From: Nakaseomyces glabratus
Lineage: Eukaryota > Ascomycota > Saccharomycetes > Saccharomycetales > Saccharomycetaceae
Assembly (NCBI RefSeq): GCF_010111755.1
Contig: NC_088952.1
Span: 62,001 to 126,000 of the forward strand
Reading direction: 5' to 3'
Length of the DNA stretch: 64,000 bases
Shown here: positions 19,016 to 27,820 of the stretch, in pieces
Layout: every line of letters begins with the position of its first letter
Numbering within the stretch: position 1 is the first letter of the stretch
Notes under the pieces: generated by a model
Seen by the model: the letters and a program-made list of their open reading frames with translations, nothing else
What the model was told of the DNA's origin: nothing
The model's database searches: none
Program-made: the position numbers and the translations under genes

Positions 19016-19396
19016 ATTGAGTAATGGTTACTATAGGTAATACTTTATTAGTTCAGTGATGTTGAAAAGATATATAGGCAGTTTTGAAGTGGTATGGAAA
19101 TCCTATAAGCAGTTTAATGGTTTTATTACTTTAAATATTCAAGCTCCGCTGATGCTCATCGATTTTTTTTTCAAAATTTCAGAAAGTTTTGGTATCTTGT
19201 GATGAGTTTGTACGGTATAATAGTGAACAACCATAATGAACATCTACAATACTAATGTGTTTATGGACAGGATGCCCTTAATCAAATATTAACATAAGAA
19301 AACTGTCTGAAATAGCTTAGAATAAAATGTTTATCATTACAAGTCATATAAATATTTCTATAAAAGTTAACTTACTGGGGGGAGAGTACTATATAT
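19016..19396. other. RRP7 upstream / HIS4 downstream region
   Basis: Contains the RRP7 promoter. CTCATCGA at 19155-19162, followed by a T run and CAAAATTTCAG, resembles an inverted PAC plus RRPE pair about 140 bp upstream of the start, as expected for a ribosome-biogenesis gene. Confidence 0.5.
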
Positions 19397-21805
19397 TTAG
19401 TTGAAGTCCTTTGGAAGCAATCCCAACTTGGACATTCTAATCTTCACAGCATTTCTATGACCATCTAGACCTTCGACTTTTGCAACACACATCACAGCGC
19501 GTCCAATATTGTCTAGACCTTCAGGTGTAATGCTCTGTGCGGTGATGAATTTCTGGAAAGTAGATGTATTAGCTCCGCTATACTGTCTGGCATACCCATA
19601 TGTTGGTAAAGTGTGGTTTGTACCACTGGAATAATCACCACACGACTCTGGTGTGTAAGCACCCACAAAAACACTCCCAGCGTGATCAACCAGCTTAACG
19701 TAATCCTTGGCATTCTCAATTTGCAATATCAAGTGCTCAGGAGCGTATCTGTTAGACATATCAAAGGCAGACTGATAACTATCACAAACAATGATAGAAC
19801 TGTGAGCAATACATTTACGAACAATGTCTACACGAGGTAGTTCCAAAGCTTGTCTGTGGACAGCATCTTGGATCTGCTGGATCTTATCATCAGTTAACTC
19901 AACACCGACAAGAATAACTTGGGAGTCAATACCATGCTCAGCTTGTGATAGCAAATCACTGGCAACAAAGTCAACATCAGCGTTGTTATCGGCAATCACT
20001 AGAACTTCACTTGGGCCAGCTGGCATATCGATTGAGCACAGAGCTTGTGTGTCATTTTGCACATACATTTTAGCAGCTGTAACAAACTGGTTACCAGGGC
20101 CAAGAATTTTGTCAACTTTTGGAACAGATTCAGTACCATAGGCCATAGCTGCAACAGCTTGAGCACCACCAGCCAAGACGATCTTTGAAGCTCCGACTTT
20201 CTCAGCCACATACACAACTTCTGGAGAAACTCTGCCATCTGACTTACGAGGGGGTGAAGCAAAAACAATTTCTTTACATCCAGCAACCTTAGCTGGGACA
20301 CCCAACATAAGGGCTGTACTTGGTAACACTGCGGTACCACCTGGAATATACAGACCAACTTTCTCAATAGGTCTTGGGAATCTAGAGCAGAGAACACCTG
20401 GTTGAGTTTCAACTTCTAGATCTTCAGTTTGTAATTGAGCCGCATGGAATTTGCGAACATTTTCAATTGACAAGTCTAGTGATTCCTTCATTTCTTCAGT
20501 TAGACCCTCGAAATATTCTGGTGGAAATGGTGCTTCTAGAACGGGAGATTGTAGTTGGACACCATCAAATTTTGCTGTGAATTCAATTAAAGCTTTGTCA
20601 CCTTTACTCCTAACACCTTCAATTATAGGGTTGACCAAGTGCATAATTTCGGATGTTTTTTGAATTGGTCTTGTCAAAGCAGCTTCTACTTCTTTCTTAT
20701 TTGATGTTTTGACTACGTTTAAGTGAATAGGTTTTGAAGACAATTCTTCATCATTTTGAGCTTGCGGTTCTTGTTTCTTTATAAATTTATCTTTAGCATC
20801 ACCCTTTCTTCTGGTGATTTTCAAGTGCTTCATGTTCAGATTGGATTCTACATCCTTAAGACTGACATTGTTTGCCACGAGTTTAGTTAGAGCGAAGTAG
20901 AACAAGTCTGCAGCTTCCCATGATATTTCGTTCTTATCCTCAGCTTCTGTCAATTCTTCAGCTTCTTCCTTAATCTTAGCGTTCAATAATTCGGGATCAT
21001 TAAATAATCTTTTGGTGTAGGAGCCTTCTGGGGCACTTTCAAATCTATCTCTAAGCAATTGCTCTAAACTAGCTAAGCCATGGGTGAAGCCACCAAAACA
21101 TGATTCGGTATTCAAGTGACAAAAACTTCTATCCTTACCTTGTTGATCAACAACAAACTTCAAAGCATCGCCATCACAGTCAACAGAGATCGACAGCAGC
21201 TTTTGGGTATTTCCTGAGGTGGCTCCTTTCACCCAAATTTCATCTCTGGAACGGGAGTAGTAGATTCCTGATTCCTCGTTAATAGCCATTTGAATGGACT
21301 CCTTTGAAGAGTATACCAGACCTAGACAACGTTCCTGAGAGTCAACTACTAGCGTGGTATAGAGGCCATCAGCTCGATCAGTCTTCAAGGAATCGATCAG
21401 TGTTTGACTTAGAGTTGAGGAGGTGATTTCTTCAACTGGGACCAATTGAGTCTTTGCATTGAACTTATTGACAATAACAAAGTGAGTCTCGTATACGTTT
21501 TCATTTAGCACAGAGATTCTCTCCTGAGGGATGCCAACTTCAGTGACCAAGTAGCCAGCGTATGAATGGTCCTCGATAAACAAGACAGCAACCCCATTAT
21601 TTAGAATCTCAATTACTTCGTCATCCTTAAATTTACCAGAGCTCAATAGGGTACCTACAAATAGCAATTGAGAGTCCTTTACAAATTTAATGATGTCTTC
21701 TTTGGAGACAGTATAATCCAAAACTGCTTGATTCACTAGCTTAATATATGGTCTCGAGGCCAAATTCAAATCCTTACCAAACACTGGCAGTATAGGGAAA
21801 ACCAT
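19397..21805 (-). CDS. HIS4: trifunctional histidine biosynthesis enzyme
   Basis: An 802-residue fusion (S. cerevisiae 799) catalysing steps 2, 3, 9 and 10 of histidine synthesis. After an N-terminal region of about 140 residues come the phosphoribosyl-AMP cyclohydrolase domain (about 147-240, including SVDCDGDALKFVVDQ and the metal-site Cys of SFCH), the phosphoribosyl-ATP pyrophosphatase domain (about 247-335, with IKEEAEELTEAEDKNEISWE and the helix AADLFYFAL) and histidinol dehydrogenase (about 375-802, with VGLYIPGGTAVLPSTALM and SCGDYSSGTNHTLPTYG). The start is the ATG complementary to 21803-21805. A Gcn4 site lies 200 bp upstream. Position matches YCL030C. Confidence 0.98.
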   Translation of the reverse strand: MVFPILPVFGKDLNLASRPYIKLVNQAVLDYTVSKEDIIKFVKDSQLLFVGTLLSSGKFKDDEVIEILNNGVAVLFIEDHSYAGYLVTEVGIPQERISVLNENVYETHFVIVNKFNAKTQLVPVEEITSSTLSQTLIDSLKTDRADGLYTTLVVDSQERCLGLVYSSKESIQMAINEESGIYYSRSRDEIWVKGATSGNTQKLLSISVDCDGDALKFVVDQQGKDRSFCHLNTESCFGGFTHGLASLEQLLRDRFESAPEGSYTKRLFNDPELLNAKIKEEAEELTEAEDKNEISWEAADLFYFALTKLVANNVSLKDVESNLNMKHLKITRRKGDAKDKFIKKQEPQAQNDEELSSKPIHLNVVKTSNKKEVEAALTRPIQKTSEIMHLVNPIIEGVRSKGDKALIEFTAKFDGVQLQSPVLEAPFPPEYFEGLTEEMKESLDLSIENVRKFHAAQLQTEDLEVETQPGVLCSRFPRPIEKVGLYIPGGTAVLPSTALMLGVPAKVAGCKEIVFASPPRKSDGRVSPEVVYVAEKVGASKIVLAGGAQAVAAMAYGTESVPKVDKILGPGNQFVTAAKMYVQNDTQALCSIDMPAGPSEVLVIADNNADVDFVASDLLSQAEHGIDSQVILVGVELTDDKIQQIQDAVHRQALELPRVDIVRKCIAHSSIIVCDSYQSAFDMSNRYAPEHLILQIENAKDYVKLVDHAGSVFVGAYTPESCGDYSSGTNHTLPTYGYARQYSGANTSTFQKFITAQSITPEGLDNIGRAVMCVAKVEGLDGHRNAVKIRMSKLGLLPKDFN

Positions 21806-22501
21806 TCTCGGCTTATTTTTTATTGATTATGCGCGTTGCTATTATGTTGTCTTCCTTAGCTGTTAAATTCGAGGATACCAACAGCACTACGAATACTAAC
21901 CACACAAGGATGTTATATATAAAGGTTTGATCTGGTTCTTATGGTCAGCAGTCTGGCTGGCTGCACAATGTGACTAATACAAACATAACTGTGCTATCTT
22001 ACGTTGACTCATTGATTCCTATGAAAAAGTCCCCTTTCCAGATTGGTAATTGTCTGCCCTTCACTGGACAACAGCATACCTGCGTGATATCACAAGATAG
22101 CCAATGCCAGTGAGGACGAGTGATTTGACGAATACTGAAAGAAGTCAAAGAAAGCCCAAATTTTGCAGTTTTTCAAAGCATCGCATCGCTCAAACGAAGT
22201 GACAAGATATTTTTGAAAAAAAAATAGAGAGAGAATTGAAGAATACAGCGAATTCCACAGGAAAAGTTCGCACGATATAATTGTGTTTCGTGGGTTCCTG
22301 TGCTCTTGCTCTCGTTACGTCTTTGAGAAATGTTGAAGGAATTAATTAATACTAATTAATTAATAAATTACTTTGATTGACAGATCTTTTCCAGGCGTTG
22401 AATGGACGAGTGGCTTTTTTAATCTATGTACTTATGAGTTTGGCTGCCTTGCCAAGTGAGAAAGACTCATATGTCATGGATACAAAAACGGTATATTGTG
22501 T
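21806..22501. other. HIS4 promoter and BIK1 3' flank
   Basis: Spacer with the HIS4 promoter nearest 21806. A TGACTCA Gcn4 site is at 22005-22011 and a related TGACTAAT at 21971-21978. The left-over region toward BIK1 has A runs and short AT repeats (ATTAATTAAT near 22340). No other gene was seen. Confidence 0.55.
22005..22011 (+). promoter_or_regulatory. Gcn4 binding site (TGACTCA)
   Basis: Exact Gcn4 core, 200 bp upstream of HIS4. Gcn4 activation of HIS4 under amino-acid starvation is well established in yeast. Confidence 0.7.
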
Positions 22502-23818
22502 TCAGAAGAATTCATCATTTGTAGATTTCAATTCGTGAGGACAATCAGTGGTACGATGGCCTGGTTTTTCACAGAGATAGCACCATAGTTCTCTACCGGC
22601 AGCCGGGTCAACCTTCACCGGAGGTTTGTATACTGGCAGCGAGCTTGATGATCCCGACGATTCGGGCTGGGATGGAGATTGTGAAGCTTGGGCACCGCTT
22701 TGAATATTTGTATCAGCGGAGCTTTTCTCTTGTAACTGGGATTCTAGAGTTCGTACCCTTGTTCTCAATTCCGTCAATTCTGAATTTAATTCATCAGTTG
22801 GCGGGTTGCTTTTCTGGCCTTGCATATTCATTAGTTCTTTGTTCAATGATTGGTATTCCTGGCTCAGACTGTCGTTGTGCATCTTAAGCTGCATCTTTTC
22901 CTTTTCCCATTTAGCTCTGGCGCGTTCGTGTTCGTCTGTCAAGTCCTGTATAGTCTTTGTGATCTCTGTAGTATCTTCCCTCAGTGATTCCTTTCTAGAA
23001 ATTGCTTTTTGTTCGTTTTCTTCGATAGCTACTTGTAACTGACTCACCACAGCGAGTAGTTGCTCATGTTCAGCTTCGAAGAACTCCTTTTGGCTTTTAA
23101 ACTTCTCACGTTGCTTATCGAGCTCTGTTTCAAGTTCCTGTACCCGAGATCTCAACCGGCGTTCATTGTTCTCATACTCATCTATTGTGGGTTGTATTTC
23201 TTCTAGAACAATTCGTTGATCCTCGAGTAGTTTTCTGTATTGTAATATTTCTCGTTCTTGTTTCTCGATCCGAAGCTCGTAGTCCTTAATTATACTCTCT
23301 GTCTGGGAATCAGAGGCTCGAGAGTCTATATCCATTCTTTCTCCCTGAGTAGGAGTTCTATTGTTGTTTCTGCTTGTGATCCTGAAACTTCTAATCGGTG
23401 TCGGCGAGTGCACTTCATTCTGTTCGAGAGGTTTCCTTATGATCGTACTACCATTGCTGCTAACACGATTCTCAGACATGTGTACCCCATCCGACATCAG
23501 GTTATCGTCTTCATGCGCATTATACTTGTCTAGATTAAAGGTCGTGTTCCCAAGTGACTCTCGTCTGGATTCTGTAGTGGCATTCTCCAAGAGATGCTCT
23601 ATCTTCTGCAACTGGATAAATAGGCCACTCTGAGAATACTCCGCCTGAAAATACCGCCTACCTTGGAAAGATCCATCGTTCTTACCTATGTTCGCCAACA
23701 GATCAACACCCGCAAACACGCCTGGCTTGCTCTCTACGGGACCCACGTACTTCAATTGCCCTCGACCCAGATTCGGGATCTGTATATAGCAGCCAATCTT
23801 GTCGCTGTACGCACTCAT
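22502..23818 (-). CDS. BIK1: CLIP-170-type microtubule plus-end protein
   Basis: Microtubule plus-end tracking protein that works with Kip2, Bim1 and dynein in spindle positioning and karyogamy. The 438-residue protein starts at MSAYSDKIGCYIQIP; upstream sequence in frame begins only at TTG. The CAP-Gly domain occupies about residues 8-75 with the groove motif GKNDGS at 45-50. A Ser-rich linker is followed by a long coiled coil (about 180-360). The C-terminus has one CCHC zinc knuckle (C413, C416, H421, C426) and ends in DEFF, an acidic-aromatic tail. Position matches YCL029W/C neighbours HIS4 and RNQ1. Confidence 0.96.
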   Translation of the reverse strand: MSAYSDKIGCYIQIPNLGRGQLKYVGPVESKPGVFAGVDLLANIGKNDGSFQGRRYFQAEYSQSGLFIQLQKIEHLLENATTESRRESLGNTTFNLDKYNAHEDDNLMSDGVHMSENRVSSNGSTIIRKPLEQNEVHSPTPIRSFRITSRNNNRTPTQGERMDIDSRASDSQTESIIKDYELRIEKQEREILQYRKLLEDQRIVLEEIQPTIDEYENNERRLRSRVQELETELDKQREKFKSQKEFFEAEHEQLLAVVSQLQVAIEENEQKAISRKESLREDTTEITKTIQDLTDEHERARAKWEKEKMQLKMHNDSLSQEYQSLNKELMNMQGQKSNPPTDELNSELTELRTRVRTLESQLQEKSSADTNIQSGAQASQSPSQPESSGSSSSLPVYKPPVKVDPAAGRELWCYLCEKPGHRTTDCPHELKSTNDEFF

Positions 23819-24152
23819 AATACTAATCCGCAACGATGCCCAGAGCCTTGATGACGCCTCGTCTCTCCACAGCTCTTTATAACCTCATCGCCAGCTTGTA
23901 GTACACCCGATCTTATTATTTAATGACATTTTGCAACTTTTTTCAGTTTGTAGCTTAACGAGCACTGAAAAGCCCACAGCAGACTAAAAATAAATTTAAG
24001 GGTCTTCACAAGCATTGCTCATCGCACAAGTATAAATAGTGGCCACTATTCTAACGTTGGTAGGGAGTGGTTAATTTGTCTTGCGATCAGTCAGGTAATA
24101 GCAAGGCATCAATACTTCACTGCACAATAACTACACAAAATTGATAGCAATT
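23819..24152. other. BIK1-RNQ1 divergent promoter
   Basis: A 334-bp shared promoter. It contains an inverted PAC-type 10-mer (24017-24026), a TATAAATAG box at 24031-24039 placed 120 bp upstream of RNQ1, and a perfect 16-bp palindrome at 24035-24050. Confidence 0.6.
24035..24050. promoter_or_regulatory. perfect 16-bp palindrome overlapping a TATA box
   Basis: AATAGTGGCCACTATT is its own reverse complement and overlaps TATAAATAG. It could be a dimeric factor site; no known yeast factor was matched. Confidence 0.5.
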
Positions 24153-25337
24153 ATGTCCTCTGTTGATGAACTTATTGGACAGGCCGAAAGGGATATTGAA
24201 AACGGAGAGCATGGCAATGCCATCTCCAACTTGACCAGAGCAGCACAGTCTGACCCTGATGAGAGGCAGATGTCCATGATCGAGAGGCTGTTGGGTATGC
24301 TTGTAGATTATGTGAGATCTAGGGATGGTAACGGTGGCGATGGGTCTCGCGATGGCTCCCGCGATATTGGATCGGGCTCCGGGGAGCGTGGTATGGGGGA
24401 CTCTATGATGAGCGCTTTGATGTCCAGCTCGGGTGGTTCCTCGCAAGCGCAGCTTGGTAAGCTTGCTCTTTTGGGTACTATGATGGGATCCGGTAGTGGC
24501 AAACAGCAGAGTCAAGGCCAGGGCTTCAACTGGGGCTCAGCATTGTCTTTGTTCTCTGGACAAAGTGGGAAACAGAGTGCGGCAAATGCTGGTACTGGTG
24601 CATTGTTAGCATCCTTGGCATCCAGTTACTTTAAAGGATCGGGATCTAAACCTCAACAGCAGCAGCAGCAGCAAGGTGGTTCTTACGGGCAACAATATGG
24701 TGGTAACTACCAACAGCATCAGCCACAACAACAGGAATCGAGCACATTCTCCTCGATTGCATCAATGGCAAGCAACTACTTCAATAAACCGCAACAAGGC
24801 CAAGGTAATGGATATGGTAATCAAAATCAAAATGCCGGCAGTAACCAGGGACATCAAAACTACGGTCAGAATCAAGGATATAACAATCAAGGACAAGGTA
24901 GCCACGGTTATGGTCAGAACGAATACTCAAACGATGGTTATGGACAATCTAGGCCACCTCAACAACAAAATCAAGAGTCAGGTACATTCTCATCTATTAT
25001 GAACATGGCTAGCTCTTACATGCACAAAAACGATGGTCAAGGGCAAGGAAGACCACCAAGCAATCAGTATAGTAACAATGGTGGTGGTTATGGCCATGGT
25101 GATGGCGCTTACAGCAATCAATCTCAAAATTATGGCTCTAATCAAAATTATGGCTCTAATCAAAACTATGGTTCTAATCAAAATTATTCTCAGCCTAACC
25201 ACAATCAAGGTTATGGCAATCAAGAGTATGGTTACAATCAAGGAAATGACAACTATGGGCGCCCACAGCAACAAAGACCAAATAATGATAATGGCGAGGG
25301 CTTTAACTTTCAAGGACATTTCTCAAACAGATACTAG
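24153..25337 (+). CDS. RNQ1: Q/N-rich prion-type protein Rnq1
   Basis: A 394-residue protein from MSSVDELIGQAERDIENG (S. cerevisiae Rnq1 is 405); an open frame upstream begins at TTG only. The first 165 residues form the globular, Gly/Ser-rich non-prion part that binds Sis1 in S. cerevisiae. From about residue 166 the protein is dominated by Q, N, G, Y and S, with a QQQQQQQ run and NQNYGS repeats, the composition of a prion-forming domain. Motifs of the type SSTFSSIASMAS and SGTFSSIMNMASSY recur within it. Position between BIK1 and FUS1 matches YCL028W. Prion capacity is inferred from composition only. Confidence 0.94.
   Translation: MSSVDELIGQAERDIENGEHGNAISNLTRAAQSDPDERQMSMIERLLGMLVDYVRSRDGNGGDGSRDGSRDIGSGSGERGMGDSMMSALMSSSGGSSQAQLGKLALLGTMMGSGSGKQQSQGQGFNWGSALSLFSGQSGKQSAANAGTGALLASLASSYFKGSGSKPQQQQQQQGGSYGQQYGGNYQQHQPQQQESSTFSSIASMASNYFNKPQQGQGNGYGNQNQNAGSNQGHQNYGQNQGYNNQGQGSHGYGQNEYSNDGYGQSRPPQQQNQESGTFSSIMNMASSYMHKNDGQGQGRPPSNQYSNNGGGYGHGDGAYSNQSQNYGSNQNYGSNQNYGSNQNYSQPNHNQGYGNQEYGYNQGNDNYGRPQQQRPNNDNGEGFNFQGHFSNRY
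25125..25178 (+). repeat. 18-bp coding tandem repeat, three copies
   Basis: Units CAAAATTATGGCTCTAAT at 25125-25142 and 25143-25160 are identical; 25161-25178 differs at two bases. Each encodes QNYGSN in the prion-like region, and a partial fourth unit follows. Confidence 0.9.
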
Positions 25338-25415
25338 GGTTATTATTAGCTTATAATATTGTGTATACATATAATCAAGTCACATCAAGTTTTTGAAAAT
25401 TTATTGTGCTACTAT

Positions 25416-25432
25416 TGTTTCAAAATGAAACA
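25416..25432. promoter_or_regulatory. inverted pair of pheromone response elements
   Basis: TGTTTCA (25416-25422) and TGAAACA (25426-25432) separated by three bases. TGAAACA is the Ste12 core; paired elements are the usual arrangement in strongly pheromone-induced promoters such as S. cerevisiae FUS1. About 290 bp upstream of the start. Confidence 0.75.
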
Positions 25433-25496
25433 GCATGCCATATATCTTGCTGATAAAAATCAAATAGTAGCACAGCAATTATAGACGTATTATAAA

Positions 25497-25503
25497 TGAA
25501 ACA
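25497..25503 (+). promoter_or_regulatory. pheromone response element (TGAAACA)
   Basis: Third Ste12-type element, 220 bp upstream of FUS1. Confidence 0.6.
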
Positions 25504-25722
25504 CTTAAATGTCAAGTTTGATACAACAGTATTTTATCGATTCTTTGTATATAATTTGGTATGATAAGTAGCGATAAAACCACTATTCACGTTTAATAAA
25601 GAATGCAACTTTAAGTACTTAATATATTTCTATAGTACATAGAAATATACCATGAAGTCACTAGTTACTGACGAGTGTAATTAGTCAAGTGAATAACTTG
25701 GGTCGCAGCTGCTGTGCAACTG

Positions 25723-26961
25723 ATGAAAGGGAAAGGCAAGAGTTTGTCGGCGGGACTCAACAATTTGTTTAAAGCTGCAGCAGTCCTATTAAATCCCAAC
25801 AAAAATAATAGAAGTTTGAGACTTATATTAGGATTGTCGATTGGATTACCTATTGGAGTCGGTGTGCTATTTGCAATAATGCTCTATTTTTTTGTTAGAA
25901 ATAAGTTATCTCGGACAAATTTTAGTAAAGCTATAGGGCGTTCTGAAACGCATACTGATAATTTTTCAAGTTTGGACCAAGCATGGATTGATTTAGAAGG
26001 TATTACTAAGCATACTGATCATAACTTCAGTGCTACTAAATCTAGTTCTGGTACAGTATCTAATGCAATAACTCAAGACTCTCACATTAGGACGCCGCAA
26101 ATGGCACATTGTCCGCTCGCTACCGCTGATAATAACTTACCACGTAACGGCTCTAATCTATTTGCCGATGCTGATAATTATTTGTACTCTCATCCACCCA
26201 ATATTTATAGTATTGATTCTAGTATCTCGATGTTAAATGCCGAACCTGAAATAAGACCAAATTATTTTAAAGATCAGAAGAAGAAAAATAGCTGGAAGTA
26301 CAACTCACCATTATCAAAATGGTTCTTGAGAAGTTCTTTATATTTACAGTGTTCAAGTGAAAATCTGACAAATATATCAAGTTTACCCAATGTTAAATGC
26401 TCTAATATCTTGACTTCAGTAGTTGAAAGTTGTGTTGATAAGCCAGAAATAACTGAGCAGTATGTTGAAGAAACGTACCTGGGGTCACTAACAGAGAGTT
26501 CAATCAATACACTGTCTGTTAATGATGTTAAAAGCAAGGAAGCTAACAAATTGAATGAAATTACTGGCACCTGCCTCAAAAAACCGGCTATTACCTTATC
26601 CGGCTTAGAGTTACCAATAAATCCGAACTATAAAAAGAATAGAAAAAAAGCCCAAATGAGACTTCGAACCCACCTGGACTACCTCGCCAAGACAAAACCA
26701 TTGCCCTTAACACCAACTTCGTCTGCGATAGTTAAATTGAAAGCTGGAATACAATATAGAGTACGAGAAGAATATGTACCTAGTCTTAGTGATGAGATAC
26801 ATGTGACTGTAGGTGAAACAGTTAGAGTATTAGCGTCACATAATGATGGGTGGGCATTAGTAGAGCGGATCGAAGCTAGTGATGGCAAAAGGCTTGTATC
26901 ATCTGGATCTTATATTAATGAAAATAGAGGTATAATACCTAATAAATGTCTTTTATCATAA
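25723..26961 (+). CDS. FUS1: cell-fusion membrane protein Fus1
   Basis: Single-pass plasma-membrane protein required for cell fusion at the tip of mating projections. The 412-residue protein begins MKGKGKSLSAGLNNLF; upstream in-frame sequence has no ATG. One membrane segment spans about residues 33-58 (LRLILGLSIGLPIGVGVLFA), with a long cytosolic tail that ends in an SH3 domain at about 344-410 (YRVREEYVPSLSDEIHVTVG, then DGWALVE and GIIPNKCL). It is shorter than the S. cerevisiae protein (512), mainly lacking the Ser/Thr-rich ectodomain. Three PREs upstream support pheromone induction. Position matches YCL027W. Confidence 0.9.
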   Translation: MKGKGKSLSAGLNNLFKAAAVLLNPNKNNRSLRLILGLSIGLPIGVGVLFAIMLYFFVRNKLSRTNFSKAIGRSETHTDNFSSLDQAWIDLEGITKHTDHNFSATKSSSGTVSNAITQDSHIRTPQMAHCPLATADNNLPRNGSNLFADADNYLYSHPPNIYSIDSSISMLNAEPEIRPNYFKDQKKKNSWKYNSPLSKWFLRSSLYLQCSSENLTNISSLPNVKCSNILTSVVESCVDKPEITEQYVEETYLGSLTESSINTLSVNDVKSKEANKLNEITGTCLKKPAITLSGLELPINPNYKKNRKKAQMRLRTHLDYLAKTKPLPLTPTSSAIVKLKAGIQYRVREEYVPSLSDEIHVTVGETVRVLASHNDGWALVERIEASDGKRLVSSGSYINENRGIIPNKCLLS

Positions 26962-27238
26962 TTTCTACAAAATTATATTATCAACAAGTCAAGATGTCTA
27001 AATAAGACACTGATTACTTACAAAGGCACTTCTTATCATAATGAAACGTTTATAATCTTTGGATTTGATTATTTCATATACACAACTAAACATGAACAAG
27101 TTGACCATACATAATACGGAGAACTCTCTATATCGTGAGCATTAGCAGTTATTAACAAAATATCGTTTTGCTCAATGCCAAGTTTTATCTAGAATGAATT
27201 AAAAGTAATTGAACGGTAAAATAAGACATTCAAACACT

Positions 27239-27820
27239 TTAGTTGAAGATTTCGACTTCGTTGTCAATGTAAGTCTTCTCACCTGGAGCAGCACCTGGAG
27301 CACCGAAGACCAATTGAGAGTGAACGGACCAAGAGGCTGGGATCTTGGATGGCAAAGCAGCCTTAACGTAACCGTTGTAATGTTGTAGGTGACCACCTAG
27401 ACCCAAAGCTTCCAAAGCAGCCCATGAGTTGATTTGAGCGGCACCAGAGGCGTGGTCAGCGAATTGTGGGAAAGCGGCAGACCAAGCTGGGAAGTCAGCT
27501 TGTAGCTTTTCGGTGGTCTTGTCATCAGTGAAGAAGATAACGGAACCGTAAGCTTCATCTCTGACAGATTCTGGTCTCTTCTTACCAGCTGGGTCGGCAA
27601 TGGCGTTAGCAACACTGTCCCAGACCTTCTTGTGGGTTTCACCGGTCAAGATAACAGCACGGTTAACTTGAGAGTTGAAAGCAGTTGGAGTTTCCTTGAC
27701 GATAGCTTGGATGGTAGATTGAACGTCATTGATAGTAACACCGGATGGCAATTCTGGCTTTAGAGCGTAGATAGTTCTTCTAGAAGCAATGGTCTTCAAG
27801 TATGGAGCAACAGCGGACAT
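27239..27820 (-). CDS. FRM2: FRM2/HBN1-type nitroreductase
   Basis: A 193-residue protein, the same length as S. cerevisiae Frm2 and Hbn1, of the FMN-dependent nitroreductase family. The N-terminal block SRRTIYALKPELPSGVTI (about 13-30), AFNSQVNRAVILTGETHKKV and SWAALEALGLGGHLQHYN are characteristic. Frm2 and Hbn1 reduce nitro compounds and affect oxidative-stress and lipid signalling. It lies just after FUS1, as do HBN1 and FRM2 (YCL026C-B and YCL026C-A); only one copy exists here, so it may be orthologous to both. Strong codon bias suggests high expression. Confidence 0.9.
   Translation of the reverse strand: MSAVAPYLKTIASRRTIYALKPELPSGVTINDVQSTIQAIVKETPTAFNSQVNRAVILTGETHKKVWDSVANAIADPAGKKRPESVRDEAYGSVIFFTDDKTTEKLQADFPAWSAAFPQFADHASGAAQINSWAALEALGLGGHLQHYNGYVKAALPSKIPASWSVHSQLVFGAPGAAPGEKTYIDNEVEIFN

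Larger units (their letters stand above)
25338..25722. other. FUS1 promoter
   Basis: Spacer between RNQ1 and FUS1. It carries three pheromone response elements, listed separately. An AT-rich stretch lies between these and the start codon. No other gene. Confidence 0.6.

Noticed and set aside
24117..24515. 132-codon minus-strand frame across the RNQ1 start
   Set aside because: It overlaps the RNQ1 promoter and coding region, has an Arg/His/Thr-rich composition, and no family resemblance.
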